This document shows positions 25,212 through 33,648 of a DNA stretch of 64,000 bases, piece after piece. Origin of the DNA: Betaproteobacteria bacterium (GTDB taxonomy: Bacteria; Pseudomonadota; Gammaproteobacteria; Burkholderiales; Rhodocyclaceae); NCBI GenBank assembly GCA_016709965.1, contig JADJLT010000001.1, positions 1,006,001 to 1,070,000 of the forward strand. Reading direction: 5' to 3'. The notes under the pieces were generated by a model. The model made no database searches and had not been told where the DNA came from. It saw nothing but the letters and a program-made list of their open reading frames with translations. The position numbers were made by a program, and so were the translations under genes. Position 1 is the stretch's first letter. Every line of letters starts with the position of its first letter.

Positions 25212-27152
25212 TCAGGCCGAATTCCCGGCGCGTGCTTCGAGCCCTTCCCAGCGCTCCAGCAAGAGCATCAATTCGTCGTCGATAACAGCCAGACGATCCG
25301 ACGCCTGTTGGGCCGCCGCAGGATCAGTCTGGTAGAGGGATGCGTCGGCCAGGCGCTTGCTTAGCTCTGCTTGCTCGGCTTCCAGCCCGGCAATTTTCCC
25401 GGGTAGCGACTCCAGTTCACGCTGGTCTTTCCACGACAATTTTTCGCCTTTGGGCTTCACCGGCTCAGCGACCTTGGCCGGCTCAGCGATCTTGTTTGCT
25501 GGCTTTGCTTCAGCCTTGATTTTCGGTGCATCCTTGGCCACGCTGGCCTTGTAGGTCGCCCAGTCGGTATAGCCGCCGGCGTATTCCTGCCAGGTGCCGT
25601 CGCCTTCGGCGGCGATGGTCTGGGTTACCACATTGTCGAGGAAGGTTCGGTCGTGACTGACCAGGAACAGCGTGCCTTTATAGGTCTGCAAAAGTTCTTC
25701 GAGCAGTTCCAGCGTTTCGATATCGAGGTCGTTGGTCGGCTCGTCGAGAACCAGCACGTTGGCCGGCTTGGCGAACAGGCGGGCCAACAGCAGGCGGTTG
25801 CGCTCGCCGCCAGAGAGCGAACTGACAGGCGAACGGGCGCGCTCGGGTGCGAACAGGAAATCTTCGAGATAGCCGATGACGTGCTTGCGCGCGCCACCAA
25901 TATCAACCCAGTCCGAGCCCGGTGAAATCACGTCAGACAGCGTCGAATTCGGGTCGAGCTGGGTGCGGAACTGGTCGAAATAGGCGATATCCATTTTCGT
26001 CCCCTGGCGGACGATGCCCGAATCCGGCTGGATTTCGTCAAGGATCAGCCGGAGCAGCGTCGTTTTGCCAGCGCCGTTCGGGCCGATCAGGCCGATCTTG
26101 TCGCCGCGCTGAATGCGGGTTGAGAAATCGCGCACAATCTCCCGTTGACCGAAGGATTTGAACACATGCTCTAGTTCGGCCACCAATTTTCCGCTCTTGT
26201 CGCCGGCATCGACTTGCAGATTGACCTTGCCCATCCGCTCGCGCCGCGCCTGACGCTCGGCACGCAGTTGATCGAGGCGCTGGACGCGGAAAACCGCACG
26301 CGTCCGCCGCGCTTCGACACCTTTGCGGATCCAGATTTCTTCTTCCTTGAGCAACTTGTCGGCCCGCGCATTGGCCAGACCTTCCTCGTGCAACATGGCC
26401 TCCTTGCGCAACTGGTAATCTTTGAAGCTACCGGGAAAGCTGACCAGCTTGCCACGATCCAGCTCGACGATGCGCGTACAGACGCGGTCAAGGAAGGAAC
26501 GATCGTGAGTGATGAAAAACAGGGTGACGCCGGATTCGATCAGCAGATTTTCCAGCCATTCAATGGCTGCGATATCAAGGTGGTTGGTCGGCTCGTCGAG
26601 GAGCAGCACCTCTGGTGCAACGGCCAGGGCCTGGGCCAGGGCGAGGCGCTTTTTCTGGCCACCGGACAAACTCCCCACCTTCGCATCCGGGTCCAACCCG
26701 AAACGTTCGATGACCCGCTCGGCCTGTGCCTCGTAAGCCCAAGCGCCGCGGGTCTCCAGTTCATGCTGCAGTTCCGACATACGGTCGAGGAGCACTTCAT
26801 GATCGGCATCGATTTCGCCCATCTTGTGCGACACCTCATGGTACTCGGCGAGCAGCTTGGCGTTTTCTCCCATACCGGAAATCACCGCCTCAAACACCGA
26901 TGCCTCCGAATCAAACGGTGGCTCCTGCGGCACATAGCCGACACGAATACCCGGCTGCACCCACACCTCGCCATCATCCAGACGCCCTCGCCCGCTACCG
27001 GCTGCCATCGCAGCCAGCAGTGACGACTTGCCGGTGCCATTGCGGCCGATCAGGGCAACCCTTTCGCCCGGATCGAGCAGAAAGTCGGCGTGATCGAGAA
27101 GCGGCACGTGGCCGTAGGCAAGGCAAGCATCGGAGAGTTTTAGGTAGGGCAT
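25212..27152 (-). CDS. ABC-F family ATPase (Uup-like)
   Basis: A 646-residue soluble protein with two ABC cassettes and no membrane part. Walker A motifs are GRNGTGKSS (about 37-45) and GPNGAGKTT (about 353-361). Signatures SLSGGQKKRLALAQAL and SLSGGERNRLLLARL and Walker B segments LLLDEPTNHLD and LVLDEPTNDLD are intact. The linker is charged (ARADKLLKEEEIWIRKGVEA), and a C-terminal coiled coil rich in Lys/Glu/Ala resembles the DNA-binding end of Uup. ABC-F proteins act at the ribosome E site or on DNA structures. The ATG at 27152 is preferred to a TTG at 27161. Confidence 0.9.
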   Translation of the reverse strand: MPYLKLSDACLAYGHVPLLDHADFLLDPGERVALIGRNGTGKSSLLAAMAAGSGRGRLDDGEVWVQPGIRVGYVPQEPPFDSEASVFEAVISGMGENAKLLAEYHEVSHKMGEIDADHEVLLDRMSELQHELETRGAWAYEAQAERVIERFGLDPDAKVGSLSGGQKKRLALAQALAVAPEVLLLDEPTNHLDIAAIEWLENLLIESGVTLFFITHDRSFLDRVCTRIVELDRGKLVSFPGSFKDYQLRKEAMLHEEGLANARADKLLKEEEIWIRKGVEARRTRAVFRVQRLDQLRAERQARRERMGKVNLQVDAGDKSGKLVAELEHVFKSFGQREIVRDFSTRIQRGDKIGLIGPNGAGKTTLLRLILDEIQPDSGIVRQGTKMDIAYFDQFRTQLDPNSTLSDVISPGSDWVDIGGARKHVIGYLEDFLFAPERARSPVSSLSGGERNRLLLARLFAKPANVLVLDEPTNDLDIETLELLEELLQTYKGTLFLVSHDRTFLDNVVTQTIAAEGDGTWQEYAGGYTDWATYKASVAKDAPKIKAEAKPANKIAEPAKVAEPVKPKGEKLSWKDQRELESLPGKIAGLEAEQAELSKRLADASLYQTDPAAAQQASDRLAVIDDELMLLLERWEGLEARAGNSA

Positions 27153-27164
27153 TGGTCGCAATAA

Positions 27165-27188
27165 AAACGGCGCCCCACAGGGCGCCGC
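27165..27188 (-). terminator. Rho-independent terminator of the chemoreceptor gene
   Basis: On the minus strand CGGCGCCC-TGT-GGGGCGCCGTTTTTA forms a GC-rich stem with a T tract, between the chemoreceptor stop and the ABC-F start. Confidence 0.85.
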
Positions 27189-27225
27189 GTTGGGAAGAAA
27201 CGAATTTTATCCGCTTGCGGGCCGA

Positions 27226-29268
27226 TCAGGTGGTAAAGCGAGCCAACTGGCCGTGCAGATCGGCAGCGAGTCCCTGCAAATTTTGCGCCCGTTCGCTATT
27301 GTGGACTGCCCGGCTGTTGCTGCCTTCGGCCGCCTGAGCGATGTTTTCTACCAGGCGCGCAATCTCTTGGCTGGCTGTGCTCTGCTCACGCGTGCTGTCT
27401 GCAATGCCATGGACGACGTCTACCGTTTCTTGCGCCCTTTCATCAATGACTTGCAGCGAGTCGCCGGCCTGTCGGGCCATCTCGACGCTACCGCTCATGT
27501 TGGCGCTAACGCTCTGCATCCGCTGAACGGCGCGCCCGGTTTCCTCCAGAATGGCGGTAACCGTGGTAGCAATTTCCTGCGTCGACACAGAAGTCCGCTC
27601 AGCCAGCTTACGCACCTCGTCGGCAACGACCGCGAAGCCGCGGCCCTGCTCCCCGGCCCGTGCCGCCTCGATAGCGGCGTTGAGCGCCAGCAGATTGGTC
27701 TGATCAGCGATCTCGCGAATCACGCCAACCACACTCGAAATCTGCTTCGAGCGCTCACCAAGCGATTCAATCAACACTGCCGATTCGTTGATATCCACAG
27801 CTACCCGCTCAAGCTCGTTCATGGCCCGCGAAACCACGTCGCGCCCCCTGGTGGTCACCCCCTTGGCATCCTCGGATATCTGTGCGGCGTGATTGGCATT
27901 TTCCGCCACGTGCGTGATGCTGACCGACAATTGCTCAACCGATGCAGCAATGCCGGAAGCCGCAATCGACGCCTGCTCTGATGCGCCAAGCGCCGAGTTG
28001 GCAGCATCCTGCAATTCACTGGCAGCAGTACCAACCCGCGACGACGAACTGGCAACGCCACGAACCAGAGTCCGCATGTTTTCCGCCATCAAGTTGATTG
28101 CAGAACCAATGACATGCACTTCATTCCGGCTACCGGGCTCGACATCTTGAAGCACTGCCCGCAAGTCGCCATTGCTGATCCGCGTGACCTCCTTGACCAT
28201 CACGCCCAAGCCGCGCAAGCGGAAACTGATCAGCAAGTAGACCACAAGCGCCAGCAAGACCGCAGCGCCAACACTGACAGCGATCACCAGATTTCGCAGG
28301 GCGTGGCTCTCTTCCAGATACTCGCTCGACCAGCTACCGGTTGCAACCGTCCAGCCCCAAGCCGCCGAGGTGGCGCCAAAAACGATTTTTTCCCGCTCTG
28401 CGCCGGAAGCGTCCTGCATCAAATAGCGAACCGCACCATGCTTGCGTGTCAACAGCTCGACAATCGCTGCCTTGGCTGTCGCAGGCACGTCGGTTTCTCC
28501 CACCAGCAAACCTTGAAGTTTGGGATGTAATACGAATTCGCCAATGCCCTTCTCATCGGTCGGGCGAACGATGAAGACATAACCGGTTTTTCCGGCAACC
28601 AGGCTGCCAAACTGATCGCGAATGCGCTTCATGTCGTTGTCGAGCGAAATTCGGACGGAGTAGGCGCCCCAAGGCTTTCCATCGCTCCCTTTGAGTACCT
28701 TGACGGTACTGAAGTTGTATTTCCCGCCACGAATGGCCAGCCCCTGATAGTTCTCCCCGGTCAATACGGCCTTGGCAACCGGGTCGCTATCCGCGATATG
28801 GGTTCCGACGGTGCTCTTGCCATCCTTGTCTTTCAACAGGGTCGCCAGGCGATACAACTTGTTGTCACGAATAACGAGAAAAGCGGTATCGTCACCGGTC
28901 AGTTCGCGAAAAGCCTTGAGCAGGCGCTCATTGCCATTGATAACTTCGCCGCCAAGCTTGACGACGGGTAGATCAACATCGCCGGTCTTGATGGTGCCGC
29001 CGCCCAACTCGGGTTGACTGCCAATAAACTTGGCAAAAAATTGCGACTCCTCTTCACCCCGGATCTTCACCGCTTCGAAAATTGAATCGAGCATACCAGC
29101 CATCAATTTTGCTTCATGCTCAAGATTGCGCTCAGTGACTGCAATTGCAGCACTATCCGCCCTGTTTTGAACGACGAAGGCCATCAGCGAGAAAACCACG
29201 AATAGCGCAGCAATCGTAGCCAAAATCAACTGTTGGGCGATAGGCCTTCTTGAAAAATTGGCAAACAT
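27226..29268 (-). CDS. Methyl-accepting chemotaxis protein with periplasmic Cache domain
   Basis: A 680-residue chemoreceptor. An N-terminal membrane segment (about 13-33) and a second one (about 315-340, VIAVSVGAAVLLALVVYLLI) enclose a large periplasmic domain of Cache_3/Cache_2 type (KSTVGTHIADSDPVAKAVL, GYVFIVRPTDEKGIGEFVLH). A HAMP region and a signalling domain follow, with the conserved hairpin tip IREIADQTNLLALNAAIEAA and RGFAVVADEVRKLAERT. A GGAGGAG ribosome site precedes the ATG. No CheB/R pentapeptide tail is seen. Ligand unknown; its distance from the nitrate cluster gives no proof of nitrate sensing. Confidence 0.93.
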   Translation of the reverse strand: MFANFSRRPIAQQLILATIAALFVVFSLMAFVVQNRADSAAIAVTERNLEHEAKLMAGMLDSIFEAVKIRGEEESQFFAKFIGSQPELGGGTIKTGDVDLPVVKLGGEVINGNERLLKAFRELTGDDTAFLVIRDNKLYRLATLLKDKDGKSTVGTHIADSDPVAKAVLTGENYQGLAIRGGKYNFSTVKVLKGSDGKPWGAYSVRISLDNDMKRIRDQFGSLVAGKTGYVFIVRPTDEKGIGEFVLHPKLQGLLVGETDVPATAKAAIVELLTRKHGAVRYLMQDASGAEREKIVFGATSAAWGWTVATGSWSSEYLEESHALRNLVIAVSVGAAVLLALVVYLLISFRLRGLGVMVKEVTRISNGDLRAVLQDVEPGSRNEVHVIGSAINLMAENMRTLVRGVASSSSRVGTAASELQDAANSALGASEQASIAASGIAASVEQLSVSITHVAENANHAAQISEDAKGVTTRGRDVVSRAMNELERVAVDINESAVLIESLGERSKQISSVVGVIREIADQTNLLALNAAIEAARAGEQGRGFAVVADEVRKLAERTSVSTQEIATTVTAILEETGRAVQRMQSVSANMSGSVEMARQAGDSLQVIDERAQETVDVVHGIADSTREQSTASQEIARLVENIAQAAEGSNSRAVHNSERAQNLQGLAADLHGQLARFTT

Positions 29269-29351
29269 AGCACTCCTCCCATTTTCGTTATATTGGCTTT
29301 TCCAAATCTATCACAACGGCACCGCCACCGGTACAATTCGCCCTCCAGCGC

Positions 29352-29426
29352 GTCTCCATAGTTAAATGGATATAACGGCTCCCTCCTAAGGAGCAGTTCC
29401 TGGTTCGATTCCGGGTGGGGACGCCA
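29352..29426 (+). tRNA. tRNA-Arg (anticodon CCT)
   Basis: A 75-nt cloverleaf starting GTCTCCATAGTTAAATGGAT and ending in encoded CCA. Acceptor GTCTCCA pairs with TGGGGAC (one T-G); anticodon arm GCTCC-CTCCTAA-GGAGC gives CCT; the T-loop is TTCGATT. A short CCCA-T7-GGG sequence follows. Confidence 0.95.
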
Positions 29427-29449
29427 CCCATTTTTTTGGGCGCTTGGGC

Positions 29450-30226
29450 ATGAGACCGGTTAGAAAAACTACGCAACACTCGGTCGATATCAGTGAAGAA
29501 GGCGGCGTGCGCAACCTTCACTTCGGTTCTGACTGGATCCAGGGTGCCATGCGGATTGCCCGACCATGGTCACTGGAACTGGCTTACACCCGCGAAATGA
29601 TGGCTGGCCTGCTCATGCGGCAAACGGGGCGCTGGCCTCGTCACGCCCTGCTGATCGGCCTCGGCGCGGGTTCGCTGGCCAAATTCATTTATCGTTATCT
29701 GCCCGACTGCCGTATCACGGTGGTCGAGATCAATCCGCAAGTGGCGTTCGTTGCCCAGCAGTACTTCAAATTGCCGGACGACCCGCGCCGTCTGGATGTG
29801 GTCATCGACTGCGGCGCCGACTACATGCTAAGTGGCGACCGTCGCTTCGACATGATGTTGATTGATGGTTACGATCCTGAGGCGAAGGCGGGTGTTCTGG
29901 ATACCGTGCCGTTCTATCAGGCCTGCCGCGCCCGTCTTTCCGATCATGGACTGTGCGGGATCAATCTACTGGGCCGGAATATGGGTTTTTCCGGCAGCGT
30001 TGAACGTATTCGCACGGCTTTTGATGGCCGCGTCGCCGTTTTCCCATCCTGTGACAGCGGCAATACCATCGCTTTTGCCACCGGTGGAGAGCCCGTGGAT
30101 ATATCGCTGGACGACATGCGAACCCGTGCCACACAACTGAAAAAAGACACACGGCTCGACCTGTTGCCAACCCTCACTCGCCTGCAACTCAGCTACCCGC
30201 TACCGGATGGTCGCCTGCGCATTTGA
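29450..30226 (+). CDS. Spermidine synthase-like methyltransferase-fold protein
   Basis: A 258-residue soluble protein beginning MRPVRKTTQHSVDISEEGGV. The nucleotide-binding loop LLIGLGAGSLAKFIYRYLPD, the acidic ITVVEINPQVAFVAQQYF and FDMMLIDGYDPEAKAGVLDT place it in the spermidine synthase/SpeE-like family. Bacterial copies like this often lack a polyamine role, and the canonical putrescine-binding set is not obvious. It starts only 24 bp after tRNA-Arg, so it is probably cotranscribed with it or has a promoter inside it. Confidence 0.8.
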   Translation: MRPVRKTTQHSVDISEEGGVRNLHFGSDWIQGAMRIARPWSLELAYTREMMAGLLMRQTGRWPRHALLIGLGAGSLAKFIYRYLPDCRITVVEINPQVAFVAQQYFKLPDDPRRLDVVIDCGADYMLSGDRRFDMMLIDGYDPEAKAGVLDTVPFYQACRARLSDHGLCGINLLGRNMGFSGSVERIRTAFDGRVAVFPSCDSGNTIAFATGGEPVDISLDDMRTRATQLKKDTRLDLLPTLTRLQLSYPLPDGRLRI

Positions 30227-30364
30227 GTCCGGCTCTCTTGATTTTCGAGAAATTTCAGCTAGAAATAAAGTAATCCTCCACCCATAAAAACGACAAGGCG
30301 GACAGAAAAACAACGATCGGGGATCAGTGCCCTGACTTTTTCTTTCCAATCCAAGGAGGATCTG

Positions 30365-30634
30365 ATGCTTTCAATTCAGGATGTTTTAGATTATTGCGAC
30401 CTTGATCGCGGCGAAATTGAGGCAATTGCCGAGCACGAACATATTCCGCTCACCATTGCTGCTGAAATGAGTGAGACATTGCTGTGCACGCCGGATGGTG
30501 TTTGCCGTCTGCACTCGATGATTGTCGAAAACATGCAACAAGCGCTTGAGTCCGGTCAGTTTCAACATGTGCAGGAGTTGGCCAATATCTATCAGCACCT
30601 GCAACGGACTCACCCTATTCCGTCGCAAACCTGA
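30365..30634 (+). CDS. Small acidic protein of unknown function
   Basis: An 89-residue protein with an excellent ribosome site (AAGGAGGATCTG before the ATG at 30365). It is acidic and helical: MLSIQDVLDYCDLDRGEIEA, EHEHIPLTIAAEMSETLLCT, then CRLHSMIVENMQQALESGQF. The histidines and cysteines are not arranged in an obvious metal site. No family recognised. The 138-bp upstream spacer is AT-rich. A hairpin terminator follows. Confidence 0.75.
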   Translation: MLSIQDVLDYCDLDRGEIEAIAEHEHIPLTIAAEMSETLLCTPDGVCRLHSMIVENMQQALESGQFQHVQELANIYQHLQRTHPIPSQT

Positions 30635-30672
30635 ACGGGTTTACCTGTCACCGGCCTTGCTGTAAAAAATCG

Positions 30673-30701
30673 CCCCCGAAGAAAAATGGGGGTGGGTTTT
30701 T
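30673..30701 (+). terminator. Probable terminator joined to a dispersed repeat
   Basis: CCCCC-GAAGAAAAAT-GGGGG followed by TGGGTTTTTC, 38 bp after the small acidic protein. It abuts dispersed repeat copy 5. Confidence 0.6.
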
Positions 30702-30740
30702 CAAAAAATGGCAAAATTTCCGGTTGACCGTGGGAACAGC
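30697..30740 (-). repeat. Dispersed 40-bp repeat, copy 5
   Basis: The minus strand reads TTCCCACGGTCAACCGGAAA followed by TTTTGCCATTTTTTGAAAAA. It begins 15 bp after the narL stop and is on narL's strand. Confidence 0.85.
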
Positions 30741-30754
30741 ATAAGGCCGGTGGT

Positions 30755-31429
30755 CTAAGCGTGGCGGCTTTGCCCATAGCCATGCTCAACGGCATAGAGG
30801 GCGACTTGAACGCGGCTGCTCATGTTCAGTTTCTTGAAAATGTTCTGCACGTGAATCTTGACCGTACTTTCTGCCAAATCCAGTTTGCGGGCGATTTCCT
30901 TGTTGCTTTCGCCGTGAGCCAGTGAGATCAGGATATCCCGCTCACGCGGCGAAAAGCGATCGCGTTCATTGACACTGGACTCGGCGCGCGGAGGGTTGCG
31001 CACGCCCTCAATCAGTTTGGCGGTCATTTGTTGCGAAACTACGGACTCCCCTTGGGCGGCACGACGAATGGCGTCGACCAGCGCTTCGGTATCAATATTT
31101 TTCAGCAAATAGCCACTGGCACCGGCGCGTAACGCATCCACCAGATCCTGCGCATCTTCCGACACGGTCAGCATCAGAACACTGACCTCCGGCATTTCCT
31201 CGGCAATCACCTTGACCGCCTCCAGCCCGGAAACGCCCGGCATATGAAGGTCAAGCAAGGTGACATCCGGCTTCAGCGAACGAGCGCGCTTGATTCCTTC
31301 CAGCCCGTCACCTGCCTCGCCGACCACTTCGAACTCATCGTTGCGCTGCAACAGGGACTTGATGCCACTACGAAAAAGGGTGTGGTCATCGACCAGCAGG
31401 ACACGGATTTTTTCGCTCATTTCAAGCAA
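30755..31429 (-). CDS. narL: NarL-type response regulator
   Basis: A 224-residue two-component regulator. The receiver domain (residues about 6-120) has the acidic pair DDHTLFRSG and the phospho-acceptor Asp in PDVTLLDLHMPGVSGL. The C-terminal LuxR/NarL HTH is FSPRERDILISLAHGESNKE with AESTVKIHVQNIFKKL. A short linker joins them. It is four bases from narX and cotranscribed. NarL homologues respond to nitrate or nitrite; here it lies beside assimilation genes, and its targets are not evident from this window. Confidence 0.88.
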   Translation of the reverse strand: MLEMSEKIRVLLVDDHTLFRSGIKSLLQRNDEFEVVGEAGDGLEGIKRARSLKPDVTLLDLHMPGVSGLEAVKVIAEEMPEVSVLMLTVSEDAQDLVDALRAGASGYLLKNIDTEALVDAIRRAAQGESVVSQQMTAKLIEGVRNPPRAESSVNERDRFSPRERDILISLAHGESNKEIARKLDLAESTVKIHVQNIFKKLNMSSRVQVALYAVEHGYGQSRHA

Positions 31430-31433
31430 CCTT

Positions 31434-33362
31434 TCAATTTTCTCGTGGCAGAGTCAAGGTCACGCGGGAGCCTTGGCCGGGCATCGATTTTATACGGCAT
31501 TCCCCGCCAATGCGGTGGGCACGTTCGCGCATGATTTTGAGTCCGACATGCCGATCCGACAGGCAATTCGGGTCATTTTCCGGGTCGAATCCGACACCAT
31601 TATCGAGAACGGTAATCTCGATGTGATCAATCTCCCGCCGGACCATCACCCGCACATGCGTGGCTCTGGCATGTTTGCGGATATTGGATAACGACTCCTG
31701 GACAATATGCATGATCTGGATTTCGTCGGCGGGGAGCAGTTGCGCGCCCGCACCGACATGCTCGACCTCAGTACTGATCCCGGTTTGCCCTTCGAATTTT
31801 TGCAGCGCCGAATGGATGGCCGAATCGAGATCGGATTGATGCACACGCGTCCGAAAATGCACCAGCAATTCGCGAACATCGTCATAACTTTCCTGCACGC
31901 CTTCGCGCAACTGGCCGGCGGTTTGCATGGCCTCCTCGGCCTTCCCCTTGCGCAATGAGTCTTGTAGCAATTGAACCTGAATATTGAGGAAGGCGAGCCC
32001 CTGAGCGATCGAATCATGCAGTTCCTGAGCGAGCAAATTGCGCTCTTCGGAAACAGCCAGATCCTTCTCTCGCGATTTCAGTCGCTGGGTCTCAATCGCC
32101 ACACCCAAGTGATGCCCCAAGGTTTCGAGCAAATGAATTTCCTGCTCGGACAATGCCTGTGAGCGCCGAAAATATAGGTTGTAAACGCCTACCGGTTGCT
32201 TGTCATAGAGAATACTGAAGGCCGTTGCTGTAGCAAATCCTTCGCGCACACAGGTACTCAGCTTCATCCCCGCTGGCGGGTGTCCGGTATCAAAAGCAGC
32301 CGGCAGACCGCTTTGCAGCACTTCGCCGCACAGACAGTCTCCACAGTTCATTTCAGTTTCCTGGGCGATGAACGCTTCAGACAGGCCGTGGCAACTCATC
32401 AGATACAGTTTCTCGGACGGCGGCTCATACAGCCTGACCGCCCCCGCATCCGCCCCTAGTGCGGACATGATGCGCTCCAAAAAGCCGTCGCAGAGTGCTT
32501 CCAATGGCGCCGGTTCGCTCAGGAAAGCGGTCGCCGAATAGAGGATGCTCAATTCGTGGTTACGCTGTGCCAGGCGATGGGTCTCCGCCTCAACCCGCTG
32601 CTCCAGCGTCGCATAAACACGTTGCAGATGTTCGGCCATCTCATTGAAGCCTTGTGCCAGCCCGCCCAACTCATCATTACTGGAAACCGGCAAGCGCACG
32701 GCGAGATCAGTGCCAATCATGCGCTGCATCCCATCATGCAGAATACGCACCGGGCGTATGACCAGCCGCCCGAAATAGCTGATCAGAATGGCCGTCCCAA
32801 GAATGGCGAGCAAAACCAGCGCCGCCTGCACCGTGCGCAGCAGATTGGTGTCGTAGGCGTAGCTATGCTCCATGGCCAATACCAGTTCATTGATTGAGCT
32901 GACAAAAGGCGCAAGCTCGCTGTCAAAACGCGCGACAACCACCTCACGATCAGCCTGCCCCCCCGCCAAATAGGCCGCGACCAAGGGCCGAACGATTTCC
33001 TGCCATACCTTGCTGACCACGCTCAAGCGTTCCTGTACATCGGCATTACGCGGCGGTGACAACGGGCGTACCGGATCGCCTTGCTGCAAATCACGCAGCA
33101 CCTTGTCAAAACGATCAATTTCCTCGTTCAACAAGGTAACCAGATGCGCCTCAAGGCCCCTCACCTCAAGGCCTCGTGCCATCAGATAACCCATGCGATA
33201 GCTGCGCATGCGCTGGCTGCCGGCATCATTGATCGCCGCCGCTACCCCTTCCAGCTGCCACGAGATGGACAATGTCAGTCCGATGGCCGACGTGGCCACC
33301 AGAAAAAACACCATCAGCATGCCGATGATCTTGCGCGACAGCTTGCCTTGATTGGCTAGCAT
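31434..33362 (-). CDS. narX: NarX-type nitrate/nitrite sensor histidine kinase
   Basis: A 642-residue membrane kinase. Transmembrane segment 1 (about 14-33) and segment 2 (about 168-190) bracket a periplasmic domain. The P-box INDAGSQRMRSYRMGYL, the nitrate-binding element of NarX/NarQ, is present. A HAMP domain, a GAF-like region with a cysteine cluster (CGDCLCGEVLQ), the H-box ERNLLAQELHDSIAQGLAFL of the HisKA_3 family and an ATPase domain (VLDNGVGFD, HVGLKIMRERA) follow. It pairs with narL downstream. Separated from the nrt operon by a strong terminator. Confidence 0.9.
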   Translation of the reverse strand: MLANQGKLSRKIIGMLMVFFLVATSAIGLTLSISWQLEGVAAAINDAGSQRMRSYRMGYLMARGLEVRGLEAHLVTLLNEEIDRFDKVLRDLQQGDPVRPLSPPRNADVQERLSVVSKVWQEIVRPLVAAYLAGGQADREVVVARFDSELAPFVSSINELVLAMEHSYAYDTNLLRTVQAALVLLAILGTAILISYFGRLVIRPVRILHDGMQRMIGTDLAVRLPVSSNDELGGLAQGFNEMAEHLQRVYATLEQRVEAETHRLAQRNHELSILYSATAFLSEPAPLEALCDGFLERIMSALGADAGAVRLYEPPSEKLYLMSCHGLSEAFIAQETEMNCGDCLCGEVLQSGLPAAFDTGHPPAGMKLSTCVREGFATATAFSILYDKQPVGVYNLYFRRSQALSEQEIHLLETLGHHLGVAIETQRLKSREKDLAVSEERNLLAQELHDSIAQGLAFLNIQVQLLQDSLRKGKAEEAMQTAGQLREGVQESYDDVRELLVHFRTRVHQSDLDSAIHSALQKFEGQTGISTEVEHVGAGAQLLPADEIQIMHIVQESLSNIRKHARATHVRVMVRREIDHIEITVLDNGVGFDPENDPNCLSDRHVGLKIMRERAHRIGGECRIKSMPGQGSRVTLTLPREN

Positions 33363-33524
33363 CCAGAACTATCCATCTTTAAATGGGCGAACCTTAGCGC
33401 CAAAGCACATTTAAGGATAGGCGTCGCATCAAACAATTGATCGCTGCATATAGCCATGCACTCAGCTCGGCACTCGTCAGAAAAAGCCGCCAAGCAGTCA
33501 AAAAGGTAAATGGATCTCCCGAAT

Positions 33525-33554
33525 AAAAAAGCCCGCTGGTGTTAGCCAGCGGGC
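33525..33554 (-). terminator. Rho-independent terminator of the nasS-nrt operon
   Basis: The minus strand reads GCCCGCTGG-CTAACA-CCAGCGGGC followed by TTTTTT: a 9-bp GC-rich stem. It lies about 95 bp after the ABC ATPase stop in a 286-bp gap that holds nothing else recognised. Confidence 0.92.
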
Positions 33555-33648
33555 AATCGTCGCTATGTTGAGAGCATTGACGACGGGACAAGAGACTTGT
33601 TGTGCTGATCCATGAAAGATAAGGATCAGCGGGTTTCAACATCACCGA

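Noticed and set aside
26130..26160. Further copy of the dispersed repeat (CCCGTTGACCG)
   Set aside because: Lies in the ABC-F coding region with no A-rich tail; only the short core matches.
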